The notes under the pieces were generated by a model. It was not told the DNA's origin. It worked only from the letters and a program-made list of their open reading frames with translations, and made no database searches. Shown here piece by piece: positions 10,130 through 19,563 of a DNA stretch of 64,000 bases (its first letter is position 1; the number at the start of each line of letters is the position of its first letter). Made by a program: the position numbers and the translations under genes. Source of the stretch: Myxococcus guangdongensis (GTDB lineage Bacteria; Myxococcota; Myxococcia; Myxococcales; Myxococcaceae); assembly GCF_024198255.1 (NCBI RefSeq), contig NZ_JAJVKW010000003.1, forward strand, positions 925,938 through 989,937. The letters are read 5' to 3'.

Positions 10130-11206
10130 TCAGCCCTTGAAGGGCAGGGCGGCCACCTTCACCGTCTCGGGGCCCTGAGCCAGGGTCAGCTCGGTGCCGG
10201 GCTCCAACGAGTCGCGGTGCACGTACCCCAGGGCCACCCGCTGTCCACCCTGGGCCGGCGAGCGCACCACGCTGGTGAGCCAGCCCACCTTCTTCTCACC
10301 CCGGCGCAGCTCGGTGCCCGGCGCGGCCTCCACGTCGCCCAGCAGCAGGCCCGCCAGCTTGCGGTTCATGTGCCCGCGGAAGGTGGCCCGGGCGATGACC
10401 TCCTGCCCGATGTAGCACCCCTTGTTGTAGGAGATGGCGGACGGGCCCAGGTTCGCCTCCAGGGGGATGGTGGTGTCCACCATGTCCTGCCCGTAGCGGG
10501 GCACCCCGGCCTCCACCCTCAACAGCTCCAGCGTCTCGAACCCCAGGGGCTTCAGGCCCAGGTCCGCGCCCGCCTGGCTCAAGGCCCGCCACACCGCCTC
10601 CAGGCCCCCGCGCGGCACCCACACATCCACCCCGTGCGGCTCCACCTGGGTGTTGCCCACCAGGAGGACCTCCTGCCCGGCCAGCGTCCCCGGACGGGTG
10701 GCGTGGTGGGGCAGGGGGGCGAACGCTCCGCCCAGCAGGGTGGCGAGCAACTGGCCCGTCCGAGGCCCGAGCAGCCGCAAGAGCCCGTGGTCGGCCGTGG
10801 CCTCGTGCAGCTCGGCGTCCTCGGAGATGAGGTATTTCTCCAGGAACTCCCGGACCTTGGCGCCGGTGCCGGGCTCCACGTCCACGAGCAGGTCCGCCTC
10901 CCGTTTGAGGATGCGGGCGTCCGCCACCATGGCTCCCTTCACGTTCACCAGGGCGGCGTAGGCTGCGGTTCCGACGGGGAGGTTGTTCACCTCCTGTGTC
11001 ACCATTCCATGTAGGAAGGTGACCCGGTCCTCCCCGGTGATTCGGAGGACCTCACGATAGGAGGCATCGTGCAGGGCCACGGCCTCACGGGCGGCCTGGT
11101 AGGCGTCCAGGGCGTTCCCGTAATCGGCCACGACCTCACGGCCGCCGACCTCGATGAAGCGGCCCCGCGCTTCTTCGTGAAGAAAATGCAGCGACAGCGG
11201 TTCCAT
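10130..11206 (-). CDS. ygfZ: YgfZ/GcvT-family folate-binding protein
   Basis: 358 residues. The diagnostic motif KGCYIGQE at residues 262-269 (Cys264) is the YgfZ signature that separates it from glycine-cleavage T protein. The family binds tetrahydrofolate and supports iron-sulfur enzymes, notably tRNA methylthiolation by MiaB, in the cytoplasm. The ATG at 11206 sits 38 bases from the divergent cupin gene, so the two promoters share a very short region. Length and motif are normal. Confidence 0.9.
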   Translation of the reverse strand: MEPLSLHFLHEEARGRFIEVGGREVVADYGNALDAYQAAREAVALHDASYREVLRITGEDRVTFLHGMVTQEVNNLPVGTAAYAALVNVKGAMVADARILKREADLLVDVEPGTGAKVREFLEKYLISEDAELHEATADHGLLRLLGPRTGQLLATLLGGAFAPLPHHATRPGTLAGQEVLLVGNTQVEPHGVDVWVPRGGLEAVWRALSQAGADLGLKPLGFETLELLRVEAGVPRYGQDMVDTTIPLEANLGPSAISYNKGCYIGQEVIARATFRGHMNRKLAGLLLGDVEAAPGTELRRGEKKVGWLTSVVRSPAQGGQRVALGYVHRDSLEPGTELTLAQGPETVKVAALPFKG

Positions 11207-11244
11207 GTCCGTCGCTATATAGAGGCGAAGGAGCGAATGCCACG

Positions 11245-11571
11245 ATGGATGTGAAGCACCTGTCGTCCTTCCAGGACTTCTCCCCGGAGAAGCTCCGGAA
11301 GCACAACGTCTTTCAATCCGAGCGCTTCTTCCTGGATGTCTACTGCCTGGCGCCCGGGCAGGCCCAGAAGCCGCACCACCATGTGACTTCCGACAAGGTC
11401 TATGTCGTCCTCGAGGGCACCTGCCGCTTCCGCGTCGGTGCCGAGGAAGAGGTCCACACCGTGGGCGCGGCCGTGTTCGCCCCCGCGGGCGCCGAGCATG
11501 GGGTCACCAACGAAGGCCCCGCTCCCGCCCGACTGCTCGTCCTGATGACCCCGCCCCCGGAGCATGCATGA
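11245..11571 (+). CDS. Small single-domain cupin protein
   Basis: 108 residues, one cupin barrel. Motif 1 includes PHHHVTSDKVYVVLEG (His cluster and Glu) and motif 2 includes APAGAEHGVTNEG, so a metal site with three His and a Glu is likely. The biochemical role is undefined. Its stop overlaps the ATG of the VKOR/DsbA gene (ATGA), making it first in a three-gene set ending with the SUI1-like gene. Confidence 0.85.
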   Translation: MDVKHLSSFQDFSPEKLRKHNVFQSERFFLDVYCLAPGQAQKPHHHVTSDKVYVVLEGTCRFRVGAEEEVHTVGAAVFAPAGAEHGVTNEGPAPARLLVLMTPPPEHA

Positions 11572-12956
11572 GTTCGAAGTCCTCCTCCCCCAAGGCCCCC
11601 GCCACCCCCGCGCCCTCCAAGGCCGCCGTGGCGCTGCTGGTGCTGGGCGTGGCCGCGAGTGCCCTGTCCATCTTCCAGTGGAGCCAGTTGCTCACGCTGC
11701 GCGCCGGTGGTTCCACCGTGTGCGGCGTGTCCGACACCGTGAACTGCGAGACGGTGTGGAACTCGCCTTTCGCCACCCGGTTGCATGAGCTGTTCGGTAT
11801 CCCCGTGGCCGGCCTGGGGCTGGTGTGGGGGCTGACGGTGGTGGCGCTGTCGGCGCTGTTCCTGGCGCGCGAGCGCTCGGGCAAGCCCGTGGCCCCGGCG
11901 TCGCAGGGGCTGAAGCTGACGGCGCTGGCGGGCGTGGCGTCGGTGTTCGTCTTCGCCTTCGCGAGCTACCAGACGGGCGTGGTGTGCCCGACGTGTCTGG
12001 GCACGTACGCGCTGGTGGCGCTCATCGCGGGCGTGGCCTTCAAGGGGCTGCCGAGCGTGTCGGGCGAGTGGGGCTCTGGCCTCGCGTGGACGGCGGTCGC
12101 CACGGTGGCGGTGTTCGTGGCGGTGGCGCTGCCGGGCCGCTCGCTGTCGACGCCCGCGCCCAAGGCGGGCGCGCTCCTGCCGCCCGCGCCGGTGACGTCG
12201 TCGACGGCGGGGCCTTCCGGTGACGCGGGCGCGGTGAGCACGCCGGCGTCCCTGGAGGCGTACCTGAAGGGCCTGCCGATGGACCAGCAGCAGTTCATCT
12301 CCAACGCGCTGGCGATGTACCGCCGGGACACGCCGAAGCCCGCCGCGGCGCCGGCGCGGCGCCTGTATGGGCCGGCGACCGCGCCGGTGAAGATTGTCGA
12401 GTGGACGGACAGCAAGTGCCCCCACTGCAAGTCGTTGGTGGAGGAGCTGGCGGTGCTCAAGAAGCGCGTGCCGGAGGGTGCGCTGTCCTTGGAGGCGCGG
12501 CAGTTCCCGCTGGATGGCGCGTGCAACCCGGCGATGCAGCGGCGCGGGCCGGACGCGCCCACGGTGCGGTGCGTGGCGGCGAAGGCGCAGATCTGCCTGG
12601 AGGGCGCGTCGGACTTCTGGGAGCTGCGCGAGAAGCTCTTCGCGGCGCAGGCGATGTTGGACACGGAGCGGGTGATGGAGATCGCGACCTCCGGTTCGAT
12701 GTCCCGCTCGCAGCTGGAGTCGTGCCTCGCGAGCGCGGACACGGCGGCGAAGCTGCAGGAGGACACGTCGTACGCGCTGCGCTACCACTTCACCGGCACG
12801 CCGCTGGTGGTGGTGAACGGTCGCCAGGCGCTGCCGTCGGCGCCGTTCCTGTACGCGCTGGTGATGGCGGAGGGCAACCCGAGCGCGCCCGCGTTCGACG
12901 TGCTGCCGCCGCCGCGCGCCATGCCGATGGACGACCACGCGGGCCACAACCACTGA
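11568..12956 (+). CDS. VKOR-DsbA fusion, thiol oxidase for disulfide formation
   Basis: 462 residues. The N-terminal half is a vitamin K epoxide reductase domain with about five membrane segments, the loop cysteines Cys52 and Cys60, and the redox motif CPTC at 140-143. A linker rich in Ala/Pro leads to a periplasmic DsbA-like thioredoxin domain with SKCPHC (Cys284, Cys287). VKOR passes electrons from the DsbA-like domain to quinone, replacing DsbB, so one polypeptide could do both steps of disulfide formation. It is coupled to the cupin upstream and lies 12 bases before the SUI1-like gene. Confidence 0.9.
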   Translation: MSSKSSSPKAPATPAPSKAAVALLVLGVAASALSIFQWSQLLTLRAGGSTVCGVSDTVNCETVWNSPFATRLHELFGIPVAGLGLVWGLTVVALSALFLARERSGKPVAPASQGLKLTALAGVASVFVFAFASYQTGVVCPTCLGTYALVALIAGVAFKGLPSVSGEWGSGLAWTAVATVAVFVAVALPGRSLSTPAPKAGALLPPAPVTSSTAGPSGDAGAVSTPASLEAYLKGLPMDQQQFISNALAMYRRDTPKPAAAPARRLYGPATAPVKIVEWTDSKCPHCKSLVEELAVLKKRVPEGALSLEARQFPLDGACNPAMQRRGPDAPTVRCVAAKAQICLEGASDFWELREKLFAAQAMLDTERVMEIATSGSMSRSQLESCLASADTAAKLQEDTSYALRYHFTGTPLVVVNGRQALPSAPFLYALVMAEGNPSAPAFDVLPPPRAMPMDDHAGHNH

Positions 12957-12968
12957 GTCCTGGACGCC

Positions 12969-13355
12969 ATGGGCAAGCGTGACAAGAAGGATGAGCCCGT
13001 GGCCGCGCCGGCTCCGTTCCACAATCCCTTCGCCGCGCTGGCGGCGAAGCGGGAGGAGCTGCCGGTGGGGACGGTGGCGCCCGTGGCCGCGCCCAAGAGC
13101 AAGCCCGAGCCGAAGGGCCCGGCGCGCGCGGTGGTGCGCATGGAGCGCAAGGGCCGCGGTGGGAAGGAAGTCACCGTGGTGGAGCACCTGGAGCTGCCCG
13201 CGCCCCAGCGCGAGGTGTGGCTCAAGGCGCTGAAGAACTCGCTGGGCTGCGGCGGCGTGGTGGAGGACGACACGCTGGTGCTCCAGGGCGACCAGCGCGA
13301 GCGGCTCCCCGCGCTGCTCGAGGCGCGCGGCGTGCGCAAGGTGACGGTGGGCTGA
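12969..13355 (+). CDS. SUI1/eIF1-like (YciH family) translation factor
   Basis: 128 residues. A basic, Ala/Pro-rich N-terminus (about 50 residues) precedes a SUI1 domain: VVRMERKGRGGKEVTVVEHL, then LKNSLGCGGVVEDDTLVLQG, the characteristic GCGG turn. Bacterial YciH proteins resemble eukaryotic initiation factor 1 and bind the ribosome, but their role is minor or conditional. The long basic extension is not typical of E. coli YciH. Co-orientation and 12-base spacing suggest cotranscription with VKOR-DsbA. Confidence 0.87.
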   Translation: MGKRDKKDEPVAAPAPFHNPFAALAAKREELPVGTVAPVAAPKSKPEPKGPARAVVRMERKGRGGKEVTVVEHLELPAPQREVWLKALKNSLGCGGVVEDDTLVLQGDQRERLPALLEARGVRKVTVG

Positions 13356-13426
13356 CGGCGTGGGGGCCTGCTCTTCGTGAGCGGCTCCCCTTCGCGGCTC
13401 GGTGTGGACGTCGTCACTTGCCCACG

Positions 13427-13461
13427 AAAAAGCCCGGGCGCCTTGGAGGGCGACCCGGGCT
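13427..13461 (-). terminator. Rho-independent terminator of isocitrate dehydrogenase gene
   Basis: Reading the reverse strand downstream of the stop at 13490: AGCCCGGG, loop, CCCGGGC, then TTTTT. A GC-rich stem with a T-run makes a good intrinsic terminator. It may also stop transcripts of the convergent SUI1 gene, although the forward strand lacks the T-run. Confidence 0.75.
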
Positions 13462-13489
13462 CGTGAGGAGCGGCTTGCTCCGGTGACAA

Positions 13490-14494
13490 CTACAGCGCGG
13501 CGATGATGGCGTCGGTGAACTCGCGCGTGGTGGCCGTGCCGCCCAAATCACCGGTGCGGACCTTGGCGTCGGTGTAGACCTTGTGGATGGCGGTCTCCAT
13601 GCGGCGGGCCTCGTCGCGCATGTCCAGGTAGTCCAGCATCATCACGGCGGACATCATCAGCGCCGTGGGGTTCGCGATGCCCTTGCCCGCGATGTCCGGG
13701 GCCGTGCCGTGCACCGCCTCGAAGACCGCCGTGCGCTCGCCGATGTTCGCGCCGGGCACCACGCCCAGGCCGCCCACCAGGCCCGCGCACAAATCGCTCA
13801 CGATGTCGCCGTACAGGTTCTCCAGCACCAGCACGTCGAAGCGCGTCGGGTCCTTCACCAGCTGCATGCAGAGGTTGTCGATGATGACTTCCTCGTACTG
13901 GATCTCCGGGAACTCACGGCCCACCTTGCGGCAGCAGTCCAGGAACAGGCCGTCCGACAGCTTCATGATGTTGGCCTTGTGGACCGCCGTCACCTTCTTG
14001 CGGCCGTGCTTGCGCGCGTACTCGAACGCGAACTTCGCGATGCGCGTGGAGGCCTTCTCGGTGATGATCTTCAGCGCCTCGACGACGCCCGGGACGATGA
14101 TGTGCTCGATGCCGGAGTAGAGGCTCTCCGTGTTCTCGCGCACCACCACCAGGTCCACGTTCTCGTAGCGCGTCTTCACGTTCGGCACGCTCTTGACGGG
14201 CCGCAGCGACGAGTACAGGTCCAGGCGCTTGCGCAGGCCGACGTTCGCGGAGGGAAGTCCGCCGCCCACCACCGTGCCCGTGGGGCCCTTGAGCGCGACG
14301 CCGCTGCGCAGCACCGCCTCCACCGACTCGTGGGGCAGGTTGGTGCCGTACTTGGCCACCACCTCCGTGCCCGCGTCCTTGTGCTCGAACTCGAGGGGAA
14401 CCTTGAGCGCCTCGAGGACGCGAATGGTGGCCGCCATCACCTCGGGGCCGATGCCGTCGCCATTGAGGACCGTAACAGTGCGCGTGTTCGCCAT
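13490..14494 (-). CDS. NAD-type isocitrate/isopropylmalate dehydrogenase family, probable isocitrate dehydrogenase
   Basis: 334 residues from ATG 14494 (the open frame continues upstream but without coding character). It opens TVTVLNGDGIGPEV, the beta-decarboxylating dehydrogenase N-terminus, and has RENTESLYSGIEH, the short NAD-IDH-like substrate loop, then GTAPDIAGKGIANPTA. The Ser-containing NTESLYSG resembles mitochondrial-type NAD-IDH rather than LeuB. It would oxidise isocitrate to 2-oxoglutarate in the TCA cycle. Homoisocitrate or tartrate dehydrogenase activity is a less likely alternative. A terminator follows at 13427-13461. Confidence 0.85.
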   Translation of the reverse strand: MANTRTVTVLNGDGIGPEVMAATIRVLEALKVPLEFEHKDAGTEVVAKYGTNLPHESVEAVLRSGVALKGPTGTVVGGGLPSANVGLRKRLDLYSSLRPVKSVPNVKTRYENVDLVVVRENTESLYSGIEHIIVPGVVEALKIITEKASTRIAKFAFEYARKHGRKKVTAVHKANIMKLSDGLFLDCCRKVGREFPEIQYEEVIIDNLCMQLVKDPTRFDVLVLENLYGDIVSDLCAGLVGGLGVVPGANIGERTAVFEAVHGTAPDIAGKGIANPTALMMSAVMMLDYLDMRDEARRMETAIHKVYTDAKVRTGDLGGTATTREFTDAIIAAL

Positions 14495-14627
14495 GGGTGC
14501 GGATTCACAGCACAAATCCCCCGCTCCCGGAAGAACGAAAACTGCCAGCCGGACAGGCCGGGGCATGGGGGCCATGAGCACGCCGAACCCTTCGGGGCCA
14601 CCCGGCCTGAGAGCGAGGGCGGCAGGC

Positions 14628-15404
14628 TCAGTGCTCGGACGCCGCGTCCGGGCGACGGGGGGCCTTGCGGGTCGGTCGGTGCCTGCGGCGGATGGCGTAG
14701 GGCCGGTAGAAGGACTCCCACAGCGCGGCGCGTCGTCCCCGGGGCCGGGTGCGCAGCTCGCCCAGGGGCGCCCGGATGAAGAACGAGGAGATGAACAGGT
14801 AGGAGGCGCCGATGGTGATGAGCGCCAGCACCGTCATGACCAGGAACCCGGGTATCCACGCCACATGGGCCCGGGCGACGAACTCGCCGAAGTCCTCGGG
14901 CGGCTTCGGGTGGCTGTAGACCTTGAAGAACCAGGTCATGAGCAGGACCAGCAGGATGGGGCCGTAGGTCCGGTTGAGCCGGGTGGAGATGGCCGACATC
15001 AGCGACAGCTGGATCTGCGGCCGGGACATCTCCACCGCCAGCTCGCGCAGGGCGTCCGGGTCCACCGGCTCGCGGCGCAGCATGGGGGCCCACCAGCCGT
15101 CCTCCAGCAGGCGCACCCGCCGGTTCCACAGGTCGTAGTAGCGGTAGCGGCGCGCCTCGACGAGCAGGAAGGACACCACCATCCAGATGCCGACGAGGAA
15201 GGTGACGTGGGAGCTCTGCGGCGTGGCGAAGCCGAGCGAGATGACGGCGGCCGTCGTGGTCAGCGCCCAGTTGGTGGTGGTGTCCAGGCGCGTGCGCCAG
15301 GTGTCGGAGCGGCTCAGCTCGCCCCGGAAGAGCTGCGCCATGGCCTGCTGCGACAGCCATGGCGACTCCAGGAGGTCGTTCTTGATGGGCTCGTTGAGGG
15401 GCAT
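14628..15404 (-). CDS. DUF2270 integral membrane protein
   Basis: 258 residues. The conserved stretches RLDTTTNWALTTTAAVISLGFA and RRYRYYDLWNRRVRLLE (around residues 40-100) are those I associate with DUF2270. Two hydrophobic hairpins (one near WALTTTAAVISL and VGIWMVVSFLLVEA, one near ILLVLLMTWFF and FLVMTVLALITIG) give about four membrane segments. The function is unknown. ATG at 15404 is preferred because the 61 codons upstream lack family-like sequence. It is divergent from the hybrid kinase at 15602. Confidence 0.8.
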   Translation of the reverse strand: MPLNEPIKNDLLESPWLSQQAMAQLFRGELSRSDTWRTRLDTTTNWALTTTAAVISLGFATPQSSHVTFLVGIWMVVSFLLVEARRYRYYDLWNRRVRLLEDGWWAPMLRREPVDPDALRELAVEMSRPQIQLSLMSAISTRLNRTYGPILLVLLMTWFFKVYSHPKPPEDFGEFVARAHVAWIPGFLVMTVLALITIGASYLFISSFFIRAPLGELRTRPRGRRAALWESFYRPYAIRRRHRPTRKAPRRPDAASEH

Positions 15405-15601
15405 CCGTTCCTGGAAGGTGGGCTGACGCGCGAGCGGGTGCAACGGCTCGCCCGGACGCCAGGGGGCGATCTCCACGGCCCGCGTGGACGGCCCGTCGTG
15501 GAGCAGGCGGCCGAGCGGGTCGTCACGGCTCCTGGGGCAGGCATGCGGGCCGTCGCCCGGGTGGCCATGGCGGGCGGCCATGCACACCTTGGCTTCTCAA
15601 C

Positions 15602-17665
15602 GTGGCCCGTCTCGACCCCATCGAAGCCTTGTCCGAGCTGCTCCAGGGAGAGCAGGAGCGTGTGACGCGCCTGTGGGCGAAGCGTCTGCGCGCGGAAGTG
15701 TACGAGGTGGAGATTCCGGGCCGTGACTTGCGCGCTCCCCTGCGGCGACTGGTGGGGGAGATGGCGCGGCTGCTCAAGGACCGGGGCGAGGACGCGGTGC
15801 GGCTGTGGCCGGAGGTGGCGCGCTCGCACGGCGCGGACCGGTACACGCAGAACTTCGAGTCCGAGGACCTCACCCGCGAGTTCAAGTCGCTGGAGGAGGT
15901 GCTGCTGCACGTCTACGCACGCCACCATGGCGGCCTGATTGAGCCCGAGGTCGCGGGGCTCATCGCGGAGCTGGTGTGGGAGGGGGACGCGGCGGCGCAG
16001 GCGTCGTACGCGCGCATCCTGAAGACGGAGGAGGTGCGCTTCAGGGAAGCGGCGGTGATGGAGTCGGTGCTCAACCACGTGGACGTGGGCATCCTCCTGG
16101 CGGAGGTGGACGGCACGGTGTCCTTCGCCACGCCTCCGGTGAGCCGGCTGATGGGGGTGCCGATGCGCGCGGTGGTGGGCGGGCGCGCGGTGAACACGCT
16201 GGCGCCGGTGCTGACCCAGGTGAACGCGCGGCACGCTTCGGGAGAGCCCTTCAAGGTCGCGGACATGCCCTTCGTGCGCGCGCTGAAGGAGCAGGGCCCG
16301 GTGCGCGGGGTGATGATGGTGGTGGAGCGCCCCGGCGGCGGCGAGGTGACGCTGGAGATGAGCGCCTCGCCCGTGTGGGAGGAGGAGGGGGAGCTCGCGG
16401 GCGCCATCCAGACCTTCACGGACCGCACGGAGTCCGCGAACAAGACCAAGGCGCTGGAGAGCGCATACGGGGAGCTGCGCCGGTTGCAGGGGCGGCTGTT
16501 GCAGCGCACCCGTCAGCAGGCGCTGGGGCAGCTGGCGGGTGGCGCGGCGCACGCACTCAACAACTTCCTGAACGTGCTGCGCCTGCGAATCACGCTGTTG
16601 CAGCGCGAGTACAAGCCCGAGCACCTGGACGCGCTCGACAAGACGGTGCAGCAGATTGGCGAGCTGGTGGCCAGGCTGCAGGAGTTCAACGTCCAGCGCA
16701 CCGAGGAGCGGCCCGTCGACGTGAAGGTGGACCAGACGGTGCGCGAGTCGCTGGAGCTGGCGCGCGGTGAGCTGGAGCAGCGCGAGCACCCGGTGTACGT
16801 GGAGTTGGACCTGCACGACCCGGGGGCGGTGCGCGCGGACGCGGCCTTCTTCCGCGAGCTGGTGGTGAACCTGCTCTTGGCGGCGCGGGACCGGATGGAG
16901 GAGGGCGGGCACCTGAAGGTGACGACGCGCGAGGAGAGCCCCGCGTGGCTCTCGCTGCGCATCCAGGACCAGGGCCCGTCGTATGCGTCGGAGGAGCTGT
17001 CGCACCTGTTCGACCCGCTGCGCAGGGACCCGGGCGCGCCGCAGCTGTCCCTGTACCTGGCGGTGGCGCGCGCGCAGGTGCAGCGCTGGGGCGGCGAGCT
17101 GACGGCGGAGAACGTGTCCTCGGGGAGCGGGGCGACGTTCGTGGTGCGGTTGCCCCGGGTGCGCGTGCAGTCGCCGAGCGAGCCCACGCCGCCTCCGGAG
17201 AGCGTGACGCGGCCCCCGGTGTCGACGCCCCGGCGCTTCCAGCAGACGCGGCGCGTGCTGGTGGTGGACGATGACTTGGACAACGCGCGGATGATGGCCG
17301 AGGTCCTGGGCGAAGAGGGCTACGAGGTGCAGGTGGCCCATGACCCGACGGTGGCGTTGGGCATGTGGGACCGGCGCCGCTACGACGCGGCCCTCCTGGA
17401 CGCGGTGATGCCGGAGATGAGCGGCTGGGAGCTGGCGCGAGAGCTGCGCGAGAAGTCACCCCAGGCGCTGCTCGCCATCGTCACGGGCATGGATGTGCGC
17501 GGACAGAACCGCGCGAATCTGGCTTTGGTGGACGCGGTGTTCCGCAAGCCCATCGACGTGGGCGCGCTGGATGACTTCCTCGCGCAGACGGACAATGGGG
17601 AGGATGAGGGCGCATCGTCGGACGAGGAGTCTCCCGCCAGTCCAGAGTCGGACTCCCAGCACTAG
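15602..17665 (+). CDS. Hybrid sensor histidine kinase with PAS and receiver domains
   Basis: 687 residues, soluble, GTG start. Order: an N-terminal helical region (about 1-140, resembling RsbR-type sensors), a PAS-like domain from ESVLNHVDVGILLAEVDG, an H-box GGAAHALNNFLNVL with His317, a divergent ATPase domain (ELVVNLLLAA, then DQGPSY and SGSGATFVVRLP) and a C-terminal receiver VLVVDDDLDNARMM with Asp600 and Lys649. The H-box HALNN is of the NtrB/hybrid type. The ATPase N-box reads NLLLAARD rather than NLLxNA, so ATP binding may be weakened. No transcription factor is adjacent, so output probably goes through phosphorelay. It is divergent from the DUF2270 gene. Confidence 0.88.
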   Translation: MARLDPIEALSELLQGEQERVTRLWAKRLRAEVYEVEIPGRDLRAPLRRLVGEMARLLKDRGEDAVRLWPEVARSHGADRYTQNFESEDLTREFKSLEEVLLHVYARHHGGLIEPEVAGLIAELVWEGDAAAQASYARILKTEEVRFREAAVMESVLNHVDVGILLAEVDGTVSFATPPVSRLMGVPMRAVVGGRAVNTLAPVLTQVNARHASGEPFKVADMPFVRALKEQGPVRGVMMVVERPGGGEVTLEMSASPVWEEEGELAGAIQTFTDRTESANKTKALESAYGELRRLQGRLLQRTRQQALGQLAGGAAHALNNFLNVLRLRITLLQREYKPEHLDALDKTVQQIGELVARLQEFNVQRTEERPVDVKVDQTVRESLELARGELEQREHPVYVELDLHDPGAVRADAAFFRELVVNLLLAARDRMEEGGHLKVTTREESPAWLSLRIQDQGPSYASEELSHLFDPLRRDPGAPQLSLYLAVARAQVQRWGGELTAENVSSGSGATFVVRLPRVRVQSPSEPTPPPESVTRPPVSTPRRFQQTRRVLVVDDDLDNARMMAEVLGEEGYEVQVAHDPTVALGMWDRRRYDAALLDAVMPEMSGWELARELREKSPQALLAIVTGMDVRGQNRANLALVDAVFRKPIDVGALDDFLAQTDNGEDEGASSDEESPASPESDSQH

Positions 17666-17953
17666 CGCCCCGACGTGACTGTTCCGCGGTGGAGCACCGA
17701 CAGGGGCCGCCGTCGGCCCTCCACCGCGGCCATCACCTCGAGCCGTCATGCGCCAATCAAGGAGAGGCATGGTGCCCGCAGGCCCCTGGACCCACCATCC
17801 AACATCAGGGCATGTGAGTGTCTCCTGGCGGGTTGTTTGTCCATTCCTTCGGTGGGTGTTCCCTGCCGTCGCGGAGTGTTTGTCTGATGTTGGGTTCGCG
17901 GGCGTGGTGCGGGGTGGTTCGTGAATCAGGCCCGGGCGTCTAGAGTCGCGGGC

Positions 17954-19234
17954 GTGAGCTTCTTGCTGGAAGTGGAGCGCATCCGCCGCAAGGTGGAGGC
18001 GGGCGAGGTCCTGAGTGACGCGGAGCTGGAGGTGCTGCGCGCGCGGGTGAGGGACGAGGACGGGCCGACGCCGCGCCTGGCGGTGGCGCATGCCCTCATC
18101 AACGCGGGCGCGGAGCGCGAGGCCCTGCCGCTCTTGGAGTCCCTGCGCCGGGACTTCCCCCAGCACGTCCCGGTGCAACTGGGGCTCGCTCGGGCGCTGC
18201 TGGGGCTCGAGCGTCACGGTGACGCGGAGGCGCTGCTCCACCAGGTGCGCGCGCGGGAGCCTGACGACCCGGAGGTCCTCAAGGTGCTGGCCGTGCTGGC
18301 CCTGCGCCGAGGGGAGATGGACAAGGCCCAGGCCTACGTCCAAGACGCGCTGACGAGAGATCCGTTCGACGCGGAGGCGCGGCTGTTGAAGGAGGAACTG
18401 GAGGCCGCGGACCTGCCTCCACCCCCGGTGCCCCAGGAGCAGGTGCTCCGGCCGGAGTTCGCCGCCGCGCTGGCGGGAGCGCTCACCCGGGCGCGCGTGG
18501 CGTTTCGTCGGCAGGGCAAGGACCTGCTGGTGAAGCTGGCCTCGGGCGGAGTGGGGCGCGTGGACCTGGGCTCGCTGTACGCGGCCTATCAGGAGGCGCC
18601 GGGTACGCAGGGGCTGGCGGCCTATGTCGAGGCGCTGGCGACGCGGCTGGGTGGACTGGATTCGGGGCTCGGGGCCTCGGATGCGGCGTCACTGGAGGCG
18701 AGGCTTCGGCCCGTGCTGCGTCCGGCGGACTTCGCGGCGAAGGCGGTGGGGGCGCTGCACCGTGAAGGGCCCGCGGGGCTCCTGGTCTTCTACGTGCTGG
18801 AGGACGCGGACTTCGTGCGCTACCTGCCGGAGTCCGCGCTGAAGGACTCGGGCCTGACGGTGGAGGCCGTGGACGCGGCGGCGTGGAGGAACCTGGAGCC
18901 CGCACCCGTGAAGCCCGTCATCATCGACCGGGGTGAGGTGTTGCTGGCGGAGGGCTTCTCGGGACTGTGGGCGGTAGCCGGTGGGGATGGGCTCGACGGC
19001 GCGCGGATGCTCACGGCGGGGCAGCGACGGATGCTCACCGAGCAGACCGGAGAAGGCGCGCTGTACGTGTCCCTGGTGCGGCGCGAGATGACGCTCGTCG
19101 CGAAGGCTTCGGACGCCTCTGCCCGAGGCGTGCTCGCGGAGCTCTCACCGACCTCCGAGGGAATCGCGGGGCTGTTCCTGCTGACCGAGGATGGGCTCTT
19201 CGCTGCTCCTGGACTCGAGGAGGGGCGCTCATGA
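17954..19234 (+). CDS. TPR-repeat protein with C-terminal domain of unknown type
   Basis: About 426 residues from GTG 17954; another GTG at 17921 would add 11. Residues 30-160 form TPR-like helices (LAVAHALINAGAEREALPLLE, ALRRGEMDKAQAYVQ). The C-terminal half contains LLVFYVLEDADFVRYLPES and several short beta-rich stretches, faintly like the YtpQ/DUF1444 fold; this is a weak resemblance. No signal peptide, so cytoplasmic. Its stop overlaps the ATG of the next small gene (ATGA), so they form a pair. Confidence 0.72.
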   Translation: MSFLLEVERIRRKVEAGEVLSDAELEVLRARVRDEDGPTPRLAVAHALINAGAEREALPLLESLRRDFPQHVPVQLGLARALLGLERHGDAEALLHQVRAREPDDPEVLKVLAVLALRRGEMDKAQAYVQDALTRDPFDAEARLLKEELEAADLPPPPVPQEQVLRPEFAAALAGALTRARVAFRRQGKDLLVKLASGGVGRVDLGSLYAAYQEAPGTQGLAAYVEALATRLGGLDSGLGASDAASLEARLRPVLRPADFAAKAVGALHREGPAGLLVFYVLEDADFVRYLPESALKDSGLTVEAVDAAAWRNLEPAPVKPVIIDRGEVLLAEGFSGLWAVAGGDGLDGARMLTAGQRRMLTEQTGEGALYVSLVRREMTLVAKASDASARGVLAELSPTSEGIAGLFLLTEDGLFAAPGLEEGRS

Positions 19235-19563
19235 GTGCGCCCTCCCCGGAGTGGGTCTCCGCCCTGCGGACCATGCGGCGGCTGTTCGAGCATGAGCCCA
19301 CGGACAGGAAGAGCCTCGAGCCCTGGGAGGACGAGGCCATCGCCTTGATGCGGCGACTGCGCTCCATCCAGGCGTCCTTCGACCTGGAGGAGATTGTCTG
19401 GCACTACCTCATCGACGCGGACATCCGGGTGAAGGACGCTGACTACCGTCAGGCTCAACGCGAGGTGTTCGAGAGCTGGCTGCTGGACGCCGAGCGCGCC
19501 CTGGAGGCTCACCCCGCCGAGCCCGAGGCCGGCAGTCGCTCCACGAACAACACCTCGCGATAG
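19231..19563 (+). CDS. Small protein of unknown function coupled to the TPR protein
   Basis: 110 residues, acidic and mostly helical, with Trp-rich patches (EWVSALRTMRRLFEHE, EIVWHYLIDADIRV). No signal or membrane segment. The four-base overlap with the preceding TPR protein suggests a complex or shared pathway. The 3' end overlaps the convergent DUF4230 gene by 55 bases, which is unusual but keeps both frames intact. The family is not recognised. Confidence 0.7.
   Translation: MSAPSPEWVSALRTMRRLFEHEPTDRKSLEPWEDEAIALMRRLRSIQASFDLEEIVWHYLIDADIRVKDADYRQAQREVFESWLLDAERALEAHPAEPEAGSRSTNNTSR

Noticed and set aside
15405..15587. 61-residue N-terminal extension of the DUF2270 protein
   Set aside because: Non-conserved, Arg/Pro/His-rich, and no ribosome site.
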